Both the position numbers and the translations under genes were made by a program. DNA of 64,000 nt from assembly GCF_947242115.1 (NCBI RefSeq), contig NC_074719.1:1208001-1272000 (forward strand), in the 5' to 3' direction. This DNA comes from Biomphalaria glabrata. Lineage: Eukaryota > Mollusca > Gastropoda > Planorbidae. Shown here in pieces: positions 23,193-33,223 of the stretch (positions are counted from its first letter, which is position 1; every line of letters begins with the position of its first letter). The notes under the pieces were generated by a model. That model saw only the letters and a list, made by a program, of their open reading frames with translations, had not been told where the DNA came from and searched no databases.

Positions 23193-24044
23193 TGTTAAAA
23201 TTATTGCCCAATTCTTGTTCACAAGTTCAATTTAGCCAATAGATAGGCTTTTGCTAACATTATTTCCTTTGGTAAAATAGCATTTATTTAACCTATTTCA
23301 CATGACATGATCAAACCAGAGTTTTGTCTCGAGGTTATCATATGTAGGATTTGTTTCCTTTTTTAATGGATTTTGTTTCATTTTCATGTCTTTGTGCAAT
23401 GTTTCAAATATTCAATGTATAACTTTTTGTTAGTATGCAACTTTTGTTGTTCCTTTTTTAAAAACAAAAATTTCTGAGAACGCAATTTTTAATTTTTCTT
23501 CCAGTCAAATTTATGTCAAACATAAGTGCCTCATTTTTATTCAGCAATTTGTAAGCAAGTGTGTTATTTTTTCCTTTTGTTAAATATTTTTTCATTTAAA
23601 ATGAATTGTGAATTTGATGCTTTGAAAAAACCCCATCTATTATGGTGTTGTTATCTTCTTAAGTATCTACCAGTAATGGTTGTTTCAAAACAAAAAGTAA
23701 TGATCAAGAATGATTTAAGAAAGCGCCACAATTATACTTTTGACTTTTTTTGTTCTAATTTCAATATTGTTGAGACATTTTCTATGCAAACAAGATTTAA
23801 AATTATGTATTGTTTATTAAGAGATGCATTTGTTATATGATGGATGTTTGTTGTATAATGAATCTACTGTTGTTTTTTTATACACTTTTTATATATTTTA
23901 TTTCTTACAGTATTAGATAATTTGATATTTTGCACAAAAATTAACTTTAAGGCACTGCCATAGCTTGGTCTCTTGGTTATCACATTCAGAGCAATATATA
24001 AATATTTTTTATTTTTTTTTAAATTTTTAACTCAAGCACATTTC

Positions 24045-24262
24045 TTATTCCTTATGCAAAGAAAAATGTGTACAAATACTCCTTCTTTCCTAGTGTTATT
24101 AAAGTGTGCATTGGGTTGCCTGAATCAGCCACAAAAGTCAATGGCTTGCAAGATATTTTAAGTCACTTATTAGCATGCATGACTAGATTTTTGAACACGG
24201 ATACATGTATGACATAATTATCTTCACTTCTGAAGAAACATCTGTGATTTATAAAATAAGAT
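24045..24262 (+). mobile_element. CR1/L2-like LINE 3' fragment
   Basis: TTATTCCTTATGCAAAGAAA, TACAAATACTCCTTCTTTCC, GTTGCCTGAATCAGCC and the end ATTTATAAAATAAGATAAC correspond to the C-terminal coding and 3' UTR of the minus-strand copy at 42.1-42.3 kb. Confidence 0.6.
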
Positions 24263-24264
24263 AA

Positions 24265-24880
24265 CATGTTCAAAGTCATATATAAATAGTTGGTCTACTA
24301 CAAGATGATGCTTAAAGCCATATGTAAATAGTTGCTCTACTTCTAGTCTTGATGCTTATAGCCATATATAAATAGTTGGTCTGCTACTATACTTGATTCT
24401 TATATCTGTTTATAAATAGTTGGTCTGCTACTAGTCTTGATGCTTATAGCCATATATAAATAGTTGGTCTGCTACTATACTGGATTCTTATATCTGTTTA
24501 TAAATAGTTGGCCTACTACTAGTCTTGATGCTTATAGTTGTATATAATTAGTTGGTCTGCTACTATACTTGATTCTTATATCTGTTTATAAATAGTTGGC
24601 CTACTACTAGTCTTAATGCTTATAGCCATATATAAATAGTTGGTCTACTACTATACTTGATTCTTATTTCTTTATAAATAGTTGGCCTACTATTAGTCTT
24701 AATGCTTATAGTTGTATATAATTAGTTAGTCTACTACTAGTCTTGATGCTTAAAGCTGCATATAAATAGTTGGTTTTCTACTTTACTTGATTTGTATAAC
24801 TGTTTATAAATAGTTGACCTACTACTGGAATCTAGTCTTGATGCTTATAGTGATATAAACATAGTTAACCTACAACAAGC
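24265..24880. repeat. Minisatellite with ~44-bp half-units forming ~88-bp units
   Basis: Alternating half-units around ATATATAAATAGTTGGTCTG and TGTTTATAAATAGTTGGCCT, about seven pairs, moderately diverged. Confidence 0.85.
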
Positions 24881-25083
24881 CATGTTGTAGTTGTCCTAAT
24901 GTGTTTGTTTACATATGGTACCTTTAACTTGAGGTTAATTGTACTTTCTTTTGTTTTTTACTTTTAATGTCATCTTTCATCCACTATTTTTGCTATATAA
25001 TGACAAGGTTAATAAAAAAAATGATTTTTAAATGTCAGTATGACCTGATTAAAATCTGATATTAATGTAATGATAATGTGATC

Positions 25084-25089
25084 AATAAA
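25084..25089 (+). terminator. Candidate polyadenylation signal
   Basis: AATAAA in an AT-rich stretch 3.3 kb downstream of the stop at 21773. It could serve the cytokine-receptor-like gene if the 3' UTR reads through the minisatellites. Chance occurrence is possible in DNA this AT-rich. Confidence 0.2.
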
Positions 25090-25420
25090 TTTTGATATAT
25101 GACAGTGAAATGAGTTTTATCTTCAATGATGTGCTCAAATCTGTTTATGTTCATAGCATTATGAGGCTGTAAGGCTATCTGAATATATGTCATTTATTCT
25201 AGTTTCTTTCTGGACTTGCCTTGTATAAGGTTTCTCTGCAGAGTCAACTTAATTCTTATCACAAATGTCATTTTTTCGATCCTTTTAAAAATTACAAGTC
25301 TCATTTTATTCAAATTTGCATAACCATTAATTTATCTAATCAGTCCAAGAGACTGAAACTGTATAAAATTAATATAATATTACACAAATTGAAACAACTA
25401 ATTTCATGTTTATATGGCAT

Positions 25421-25501
25421 TTAACTCTTTCTCTCCTAACTGACAATACCAGCGTTGATTCCACCAGAATGTGTTAAATAATTATGGAGCGAAAGAGTTA
25501 A
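25421..25501. mobile_element. 81-bp TTAA-flanked inverted-repeat element
   Basis: Begins TTAACTCTTTCTCTCC and ends GGAGCGAAAGAGTTAA, a 15/16 inverted match. TTAA at both ends suggests a piggyBac-type target site. A relative is at 46.7 kb. Confidence 0.5.
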
Positions 25502-25555
25502 AAGTTATTAAAAGATACAAAAGTGAACTTGCTATGCCAGTCAGTGATCATAGAA

Positions 25556-25736
25556 TGATGGCTGCCTGGTCGTGCGGTTTGCACGCTGGACTGTCGTTCG
25601 GATATATCGACGGTCGAGGGTTCAAACCCTGCCCGCTCCCATCCCCCGTCGTCCTGCGGGAGGTTTGGACTAGGAAGTAAACTATCTTCAACTCTGAAGG
25701 AACATCCGAATTATGTAAAACATTTTTTTACAAACT
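25556..25736 (+). mobile_element. tRNA-derived SINE, family A, good copy
   Basis: Starts ATGGCTGCCTGGTCGTGCGG, has the B box GGGTTCAAACCCTGCCCGC, GTCGTCCTGCGGGAGGTTTG and the end ACATCCGAATTATGTAAAAC. Confidence 0.9.
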
Positions 25737-26077
25737 TTGTTCCTCATTTTTTTCTTGTATTTTTTAGAGGTTAGGATTGAGATGGATGTTGAACCTGGAA
25801 GCTGCTAAGGTGAAGTATTTTTGAGAGGCTTTTGAATACAGCAGTTGACATGCAGACATCTCAGTACCAGGCCCAATCTATCCATGACCTGAATATAATC
25901 TGCTTTTCAAAGTTCATAGGAAATAAGTGACCACGATTTTATCTTCAACACTTATCATTTGAATAATCATCCACTATTGGTACATTATTTGCATGTACAG
26001 CTGTAAAAGAGAGAGATGGGTGGAATATTGAATAGCAATAACAGTAGACATTAAGAGAGTTTGACATCTATATAATA

Positions 26078-26165
26078 AGGATTGTCTTCAAGTCTTTTAA
26101 TGAGGGATGTGGTATTTTCTGTGGCTATGCACCCCAGCTGTGACTTGAGATATCTAAAGTTTTTA
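26078..26165 (-). mobile_element. LINE C-terminal zinc-finger end
   Basis: The minus strand reads GVHSHRKYHIPH then stop, matching the SH-x3-C tail of the copy at 45.8 kb. Confidence 0.4.
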
Positions 26166-26659
26166 ATTATTGAACTTGAGAGTTAATTTGTAGTTTTGTA
26201 TATTTCTACACTGAAATTGAAAGCCTGTAAATATTTATTTAAAAAATCTCTAACATTGTTTTAAAATCTAGTTTTATTCAAGTTTGTGTGACAAATGATT
26301 GCTATCTTCTACAATGTCTGTATTAGCTATCTGGAGCTGCATCACAATTCAGACCCTACATTCCAACAACTATATTTCCACATAAAGCAATGGCTTGATT
26401 CATTTATATCATTGTGAGAATGGAGTTATAGTAGGATGGTAACCTTATTCTAAGAATGTCAGAAGTATTGAGCCAGTTCTTTCATAAAGAGCTCTCTAGC
26501 ACACTCACTACATTAGGAACCTGTGAATAACCAAAAATTTGTTCGTATACTGAATTATAATATATTCATTGACACATTAAGCCTCACTCAATTAATCTAC
26601 AGAATTTGCATCCTATTTAAGTGGCACAGTAACCATGAAAGCAATGCAGTCCTTTACAG

Positions 26660-26990
26660 GCTACTCATAAAATACAGACATTACTTCAAAAAAGATGATT
26701 ATGTGGTAAGCATATCCCTAGGTCAATCTAGTAATGCATGACTCTAAACTCTACCAGGTCATTGGTTTTCCTGGATGACTTAGGCAAACCTTTCCATGCT
26801 CTGCACGAGGGAAGAAGGAGTATTCGTACAAATTTGTCCTAGCATATGGAACAAGGAATATGCCTTTATAGTCATGTCTATTAGGTCCTGAAACACACCA
26901 TGAGGTGAGGAACAGTCCGCTTTTACCTTCATCACTTTATTTGGGGAAGTGACCAACGAGTGGCTCATCAACCGCCATTTCTTCCAAGAA
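26660..26990 (-). mobile_element. CR1/L2-like LINE 3' fragment
   Basis: Reverse copy with CATTGGTTTTCCTGGATGAC, ACAAATTTGTCCTAGCATAT and ATACAGACATTACTTCAAAA, collinear with the copy at 42.1-42.3 kb. Confidence 0.65.
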
Positions 26991-27499
26991 AGCTGCAGCC
27001 TGCGTCATGGCAGTGAGTGTTGCGTGTGTCTTAACAGAAAGTTGTAAGTCAGATAGGGTTAAATTACAACTCCATCCTTAGATCCTGATGGTCATAAAAA
27101 ACTGTATACCAAATGCCAGACAGCCAAAACTAAGTAGTGCAATTGTCTAATCACTTTCAGTAAATTATAGTAATTTCCTTTACAAAACTAATTAAAATAA
27201 AGTATTAGGAATGTTTATTGTACTGTGTGTTCAGTGGGGTTGCTAATATACTTAAAAAAATAATTGTAAAAAGTATTTCATTTGGTCAAAAAGAATTTTT
27301 CATCTCATTAAATTAAAGAAAACAAAAAATTAATTAAAAGAACAAAACTTTAAGAGTGTTGTACTTTTGGTGTCAAGTAAAATCAATGTGGACCACAGAG
27401 TTGTCTATGTTTTGAAGACATTTATTGTCTCCCTTAAATATGTGCTCAACTATTGTAAACATGTATGTAAAAATAAAACCATTGGTAAACTAAAAATTA

Positions 27500-27795
27500 T
27501 TGATATATTTTGCTATGGGGCAAGATAAGAGAGTGTCTAATTTGTGTTTATCTAATTAAAGTTAGTTTCATGGCTCTTTGAGGACTAGAATTGTTGAATG
27601 CCAGTAAACTAGACCTGAAAAAGACATTTCTAAAAGACAAACAAAAGAAGCATTCTTGAAGTTAAATTTATTTAATAAATTCCATGATATGTAAACAGAT
27701 AAATAGGTTGACAGTCTTGTCTATCGATAACATAATCTTAAAAAAGAAAAAAAAAGTTCCTCCAACTTTTTTTTTTTGGTCTCTATTTTATTGAC
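27500..27795. other. AT-rich stretch, nothing recognised
   Basis: No exon, RNA gene or known repeat seen. Confidence 0.5.
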
Positions 27796-27800
27796 ATAGG

Positions 27801-28046
27801 CTTAGAGAGCTACACGCAAGTAGTGTAGCCTTAGAGAGCTACACACAAGTAATGTAGCCTTAGAAAGCTACACACAAGTAATATAACCTTAGAAAGCTAC
27901 ACACAAGTAATATAACCTTAGAAAGCTACACACAAGTAATATAACCTTAGAAAGCTACACGCAAGTAATGTAGCCTTAGAGAGCTACACACAAGTAATGT
28001 AACCTTAGAGGCTTAGAGAGCTACACAAAAGTAATGTAACCTTAGA
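27801..28046. repeat. Minisatellite, 29-bp unit, ~8 copies
   Basis: The unit CTTAGAAAGCTACACACAAG plus TAATATAAC repeats with small variation. Confidence 0.92.
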
Positions 28047-28502
28047 ATGAACTTTGGTATTTACATAGGGAAGAGCTGTGTTCTAAATGCTGAGCCCCAA
28101 GCAAAGACCACACTGAACCAAGAGTTATCCAGATGTCAGGCAGATTGAGTATTTAGTTTCCTAGTGGGGGACTGTCAGTGTAGCTGAGTTGAATGCTAAA
28201 CTCACCTGACTCAAACTTCATTCAAGAGAAAGGTAAGGGGGAAAAAAAAAATTCCATCATTTCTTGGATTTTGTAGCCTTTCAATTCAGTAACATATGAA
28301 ACAACTTTTATTATAACGATAACAAAAGCAGTTTGAAATCCATCTCTTCTAGATATCATTCAGGTGATAGCCAAAAATACCAAACCATAAAAACATTCTG
28401 ACTTAGGACAAACATTTTAAAGTGGGATAAATGAAAGCTCGCTCCAACAACAGCTTAGTTGGTAACATTAACTTATGTTTTTATTATGGCCCAAGCACGA
28501 CT

Positions 28503-28691
28503 CAATGGACCTCATTCACCAATCGTAAACAAACAACATTTAGTCACGTGATCTTATAGATAAAACAATGAAAAAAAACTTTCACGTGACAACCATCATG
28601 AATTAAACATGAGATCGTAAATTATATAGAAGAGATAAAGCACCACGTGGCTAAATGTTGTTTGTTTACGATTGGTGAATGAGGTCCATTG
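28503..28691. mobile_element. 189-bp MITE with 41-bp terminal inverted repeats
   Basis: Starts CAATGGACCTCATTCACCAA and ends with its reverse complement (TTGGTGAATGAGGTCCATTG). The inverted match continues through CGTAAACAAACAACATTTAG. The interior is about 105 bp with CACGTG motifs. No coding sequence. Confidence 0.8.
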
Positions 28692-28699
28692 GATGGATT

Positions 28700-29540
28700 T
28701 CATACCTTCTTAATGAGTGACTCTTAAATAGAAATACTATGCCAGTAAAACCTCAGGTCAGTGTGTTGTTTATCCAACCCTAAACTATGTTGCCTATGCC
28801 AATTACATCATCTGTGTGAAACACTAAGAGGAATTGATTTCAATTGGAACATAGTACAAAAACTATGAACTTAGTACAGAAAAACCAACAGAAACATGTT
28901 CAAAAAGCCAAGAGCAGCCTTGACATTGTGAATGTATATGAAATATATAGGCCAGGTCTCCCTCCATCTATACAATTATCACAATGGATCAGGGTCAAAA
29001 GTCATATCCTGTTTAAAAAAAAAATAAGTCTAGAAACTGCTACAAATACATGGCTAACTAAAAGAGTACAATGATCACTTTGTCTTATAAACATTAAATA
29101 AAGCTAAATTTCTAAGAGAATATTGGACCCCCCCCAAAAAAATATTATTTTGCCATGAGGACTTTTGGTCACATGATTGTATTATTATAGTGTATTCAAA
29201 TTATACTGAACAGCACCATTTCATCAACACATCCATATAATAATCACATAATGAATATATAATATATACAAAGATTGATATATAATAAAGTAAACAGGGA
29301 AGAGGTTATTCTATTGATGATCACTTCCATCCACTCTTACAAATATATTTTCCCTATCAGCATGTGCCAGACCTAGCAACTATTCGGTGCTCTTAGTGTG
29401 ACTTCAGTTTTGGGGTCATTTCTTCATATCTGTTAGCCCAACAAGAAACTGATTTATCCTCCACTAATGGAAATTGTAATAGATATATTTTATAAAAACA
29501 AGGGCATAACACTTTTGCCAAAAAAGTTCTGCTAAGGTCA
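28700..29540. other. AT-rich non-coding stretch
   Basis: One 76-codon open frame (28844-29074) has no recognisable product and ordinary base composition. Otherwise I see nothing. Confidence 0.4.
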
Positions 29541-29543
29541 TAT

Positions 29544-29803
29544 GGCCAGCCTCTAGGAACCAAACTAAAAAAAAACCCAGAACTTTTCTACTTCTGGCCA
29601 GCCTCTAGGAACCAAACAAAAAAAAAACCCAGAACTTTTCTACTTCTGGCCAGCCTCTAGGAACCAAACAAAAAAAAACCCAGAACTTTTCTACTTCTGG
29701 CCAGCCTCTAGGAACCAAACAAAAAAAAAACCCAGAACTTTTCTACTTCTGGCCAGCCTCTAGGAACCAAACAAAAAAAACAACCCCAGAACTTTTCTAC
29801 TTC
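29544..29803. repeat. Minisatellite, 52-bp unit, 5 copies
   Basis: Units starting GGCCAGCCTCTAGGAACCAA, each with a poly-A run of varying length. Confidence 0.95.
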
Positions 29804-30138
29804 TTTCTATCTCTTTTGTCAGCATTACACCCAGACCGTTGTATGACCCAGCTCTTAAGACTTGCTGTAGTGACTTGGGTGATAATATATAAAATATTTT
29901 TTTTGTTTGAGGTTACACTTAACATATTTTCACAATTAAAAAAGAAATAAAAAATCATTCATTCTGTAATTTTTCATGGCAGCTGAGTCAACAAATAAAA
30001 TGGAAACAAATCTGATTTGACTTGGAAGATAATCATTGTCAAATTCAAATACGGGATTATGGGATACAAAAGATGATAATTCATTTTTACAAAATTAACA
30101 TCCACCGAAACATTCATTAAACAATAACATTCAATTAT

Positions 30139-30600
30139 CCAACCAATATGAACATTCATCAAAAAAGTTCAATCAAATGAAATCTATCAAAATAGTCCAA
30201 CCAATATGAACATTCATCAAAAAGTTCAATCAAATGAAATCTATCAAAATAGTCCAACCAATATGAACATTCATCAAAAAGTTCAATCAAATGAAATCTA
30301 TCAAAATAGTCCAACCAATATGAACATTCATCAAAAAGTTCAATCAAATGAAATCTATCAAAATAGTCCAACGAATATGAACATTCATCAAAAAGTTCAA
30401 TCAAATGAAATCTATCAAAATAGTCCAACGAATATGAACATTCATCAAAAAGTTCAATCAAATGAAATCTATCAAAATAGTCCAACCAATATGAACATTC
30501 ATAAAAGAGTTCAATCAACTGATATCCACCAAACAGTTCAATCAACTGATATCCACCAAACAGTTCAATCGGCTGATATCTATCAAATAGTCCAATATTA
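30139..30600. repeat. Minisatellite, 57-bp unit, ~6 copies plus a degenerate end
   Basis: Units from CCAACCAATATGAACATTCA to CTATCAAAATAGT. Being a multiple of three, the array stays open on both strands. The last ~100 bp decay into ~27-bp subunits (GTTCAATCAACTGATATCCA). Confidence 0.93.
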
Positions 30601-31324
30601 CATTCACCAAAATGAGTTCAGTCAACTGTGACATACCAATACATGAAATGTTCTGTGCTGTTTCTAAATAAAATATGTTGTACAGCTTAAGAAAACTTAT
30701 GCTACTACAATTCATCACAGTAATACAATAGAATATAAAAAAAAATTATGCAATTAAAGAACTAAAAACAAGTATTAATTTTGAAATTAAGATATAGTGT
30801 GTTTTTTTTTTGTATGTAAAGTATTTTAATATTACCATGTAATCTATTAAACTAGTGGAATACATGAGTACATGTAGCTAATATTTAAAAAAAACAACAA
30901 ATGGATGAAACTAAAATATTTCTATGTATGCTTATATGTGTATTGGAGATGTACAAATAGCTACTGCCAAGATCAGACCAAATGGTAAAGTGTGCAAAAT
31001 AAGGGAGGTTAATTAACTCTGCTCACTCAAATGAAATGGGCAAGCAAGAAGCTAGGAGTTAACTTAGGGTGCATGTTTAAATTGTGTGAGGATGATTCAA
31101 AATAGATTTCCTGGCGTGGGTTAAAACAGTTATACACAACCAACAACAGTGGTTTACCTACTACAGTGGGTCAATCGACACTAAAAATCACAGCCTAGCC
31201 ACAATTCAAACTTTAGACCTTTGTACTGGCAAACAGCAATGGGACCCCACCATAATTTGCTAACTATTGTAAAAAATAAAAAACCCACTAAAACTTAAAC
31301 TATATAGCCATATTATATTCTGGG

Positions 31325-31540
31325 CTCGCAAAAACCTTCCTTCAGGTAACAGTACCAGGAGAAAGAAGAAGAAGAGGCAGACAGAGAAAGTGATGGGAAC
31401 ACAACATAAAAGAAGTGATGGGCCTGCCACTGAAAGAGGTTCTATCCAAGGCTAAAGGCAGAGAGGAATGGAGAAAGACGGTCGACAAATCTCGCATGGT
31501 GCCCCAACGATCCAACAGACTAAGGGATAGGTAAAGGTAA
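31325..31540 (+). mobile_element. LINE ORF2 C-terminal fragment with intact end
   Basis: Reads GLAKTFLQGTVPGERRRGRQ and GLPLKEVLSKAKGREEWRKT ... VPQRSNRLRDR then stop, a standard closing segment of a mollusc-type non-LTR retrotransposon. It is open except for the join at about 31400. Confidence 0.65.
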
Positions 31541-31561
31541 CTAGCAAACATTTTTATTCAT

Positions 31562-31562
31562 G

Positions 31563-31598
<36 letters not shown>
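31562..31598. repeat. Poly-A tract, 37 bp
   Basis: Uninterrupted A run shortly after the LINE end; it may be its tail after further growth. Confidence 0.9.
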
Positions 31599-31600
<2 letters not shown>

Positions 31601-32102
31601 TAGAATGTGCTTTATAATTAGATGTTATTTATGGACCTAGAAAGTTCTAGTTAAAAAATTAACAACTGAGTTATAATCTATAATTTAAAAAGGAAACAAG
31701 TAAAGAATTGAGGCCAGATATAAAATTAAAAAAAAAGAATAACCCATAAAGAGAAAAATAGAAATAGACCTTAAACAGAATTTTTAAATGTAATCAGCCG
31801 TTGCCATCTTGGTACACAGTAAGCCAACACGCATCATCTCAATTGAACCTACACAACAAATAGCTCGCCACAACCCCCATTTTTTTTTTTGGTCTATGTC
31901 TCGACCCTTTTGCTTCCATTACAGTCTCTGAATGATTCCAGTCAACAACTATTTATTAACTGAGTCTAAATGATTGAAGTTATAGAATGAGACCTTGCTG
32001 ATTTACTTTCTTCTAATTCAATTCTTAGATATTTAGTTCAAAATTGAACCTTTGACCTATTTAATATCAATATTTAAATACAAAAATGAGCTGAACCTTT
32101 TA

Positions 32103-32525
32103 GACCTAGGCCTGAAGTTGTGGTAAGCATTAAGTACCTTCTACTTAAAGTCTAGGTCTGAAGTTGTGGTAAGCATTAAGTAACTTCTACTTAAAGTCTA
32201 GGTCTGAAGTTGTGGTAAGCATTAAGTACCTTCTACTTAAAGTCTAGGGCTGAAGTTGTGGTAAGCATTTAGTACCTTCTACTTAAAGTCTAGGTCTGAA
32301 GTTGTGGTAAGCATTTAGTACCTTCTACTTAAAGTCTAGGTCTGAAGTTGTGGTAAGCATTTAGGACCTTCTACTTAAAGTCTAGGTCTAAAGTTGTGGT
32401 AAGCATTTAGTACCTTCTACTTAAAGTCTAGGTCTGAAGTTGTGGTAAGCATTTAGTACCTTCTACTTAAAGTCTAGGTCTGAAGTTGTGGTAAGCATTT
32501 AGGACCTTCTACTTAAAATCTAGGT
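32103..32525. repeat. Minisatellite, 46-bp unit, 9 copies
   Basis: Unit AGGTCTGAAGTTGTGGTAAG then CATTTAGTACCTTCTACTTA, close to identical; early copies carry ATTAAG and later ones ATTTAG. Confidence 0.95.
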
Positions 32526-32529
32526 CAAC

Positions 32530-33223
32530 AGAGTGAGGGGGTTGAACAAAAAAAAAACATGTTAAAAAAAAAATCAATTTTGCAAATTAGCAGCATTAAA
32601 ATGTCTCCATGTAAAATTTATGAATGGAAATTGTAACCTGAAATTTTAAGCTTTATCTCATTGCAATGCAAAATCCTGTTTAGTCCACGTCAACAAGTCA
32701 ATGAAACATTAAATATAAAATGTTTTTGTGTTCTTAAAAGTATATAATGGAATAAAAATGGAATACAAGTATATCATTTAAAAATTTGTAAATTGAATAT
32801 AAAAAAGTTTTGTTTATTTAAGAAAATGTAAATATAAAATTTAGTTACAGGTCAGCAAGCATGATATAAAAAAAACAACTTGGATTGGCAATGACTTTTG
32901 ATCAATTAAAAAAAAAACAAAAAAAAAAAAACAACAATTATTAGTATTGACTTTTTTTGTCAATAAAGTCTTGACAGCGCAACAAAAGGAAGACAATGGA
33001 ATGAACACAGAAAAAAAGTATTCTACAAAAAAAAAATAAGAACGAATATAAATGTTGAAGGGAAGATGATAATAAGGTGACCAGGTCATGGTCATGATCT
33101 CAGATCTAAGCAGAAGACTTCATGAACAAGATAAACATCAGTAACAGGTAGTGCAGACAGCTCAAGTTTATATATACAAGTCTTGAATGACATTTAACTA
33201 ACAAAACCTGATGATTTTCGGCT
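32530..33223 (-). other. Probable 3' UTR and flank of TNFR-like gene A
   Basis: AT-rich, A-run-rich sequence just past the stop of the minus-strand gene. No exon or repeat family seen. Several minus-strand AATAAA-like strings occur, so the poly-A site cannot be fixed. Confidence 0.35.

Larger units (their letters stand above)
25768..27500 (+). other. Possible alternative last exon and 3' UTR of the cytokine-receptor-like gene
   Basis: A good pyrimidine tract ends in TTTTTTAG at 25767. If exon 15 were spliced at the weak donor TATG|GTTAAG (21768), the reading continues as EVRIEMDVEPGSC and stops at 25806-25808. The following stretch to about 27.5 kb is less repetitive than its surroundings and has AATAAA at 27472-27477. 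Two LINE fragments lie inside it. Without this splice the protein simply ends ...SSYG at 21773. Confidence 0.3.

Noticed and set aside
23526-23840. 104-codon open frame after the 117-bp array
   Set aside because: AT-rich, with a composition like random sequence; no homology recognised and it lies in probable 3' UTR or intron.
30159-30631. 128- and 141-codon open frames
   Set aside because: Products of the 57-bp array, open on both strands.
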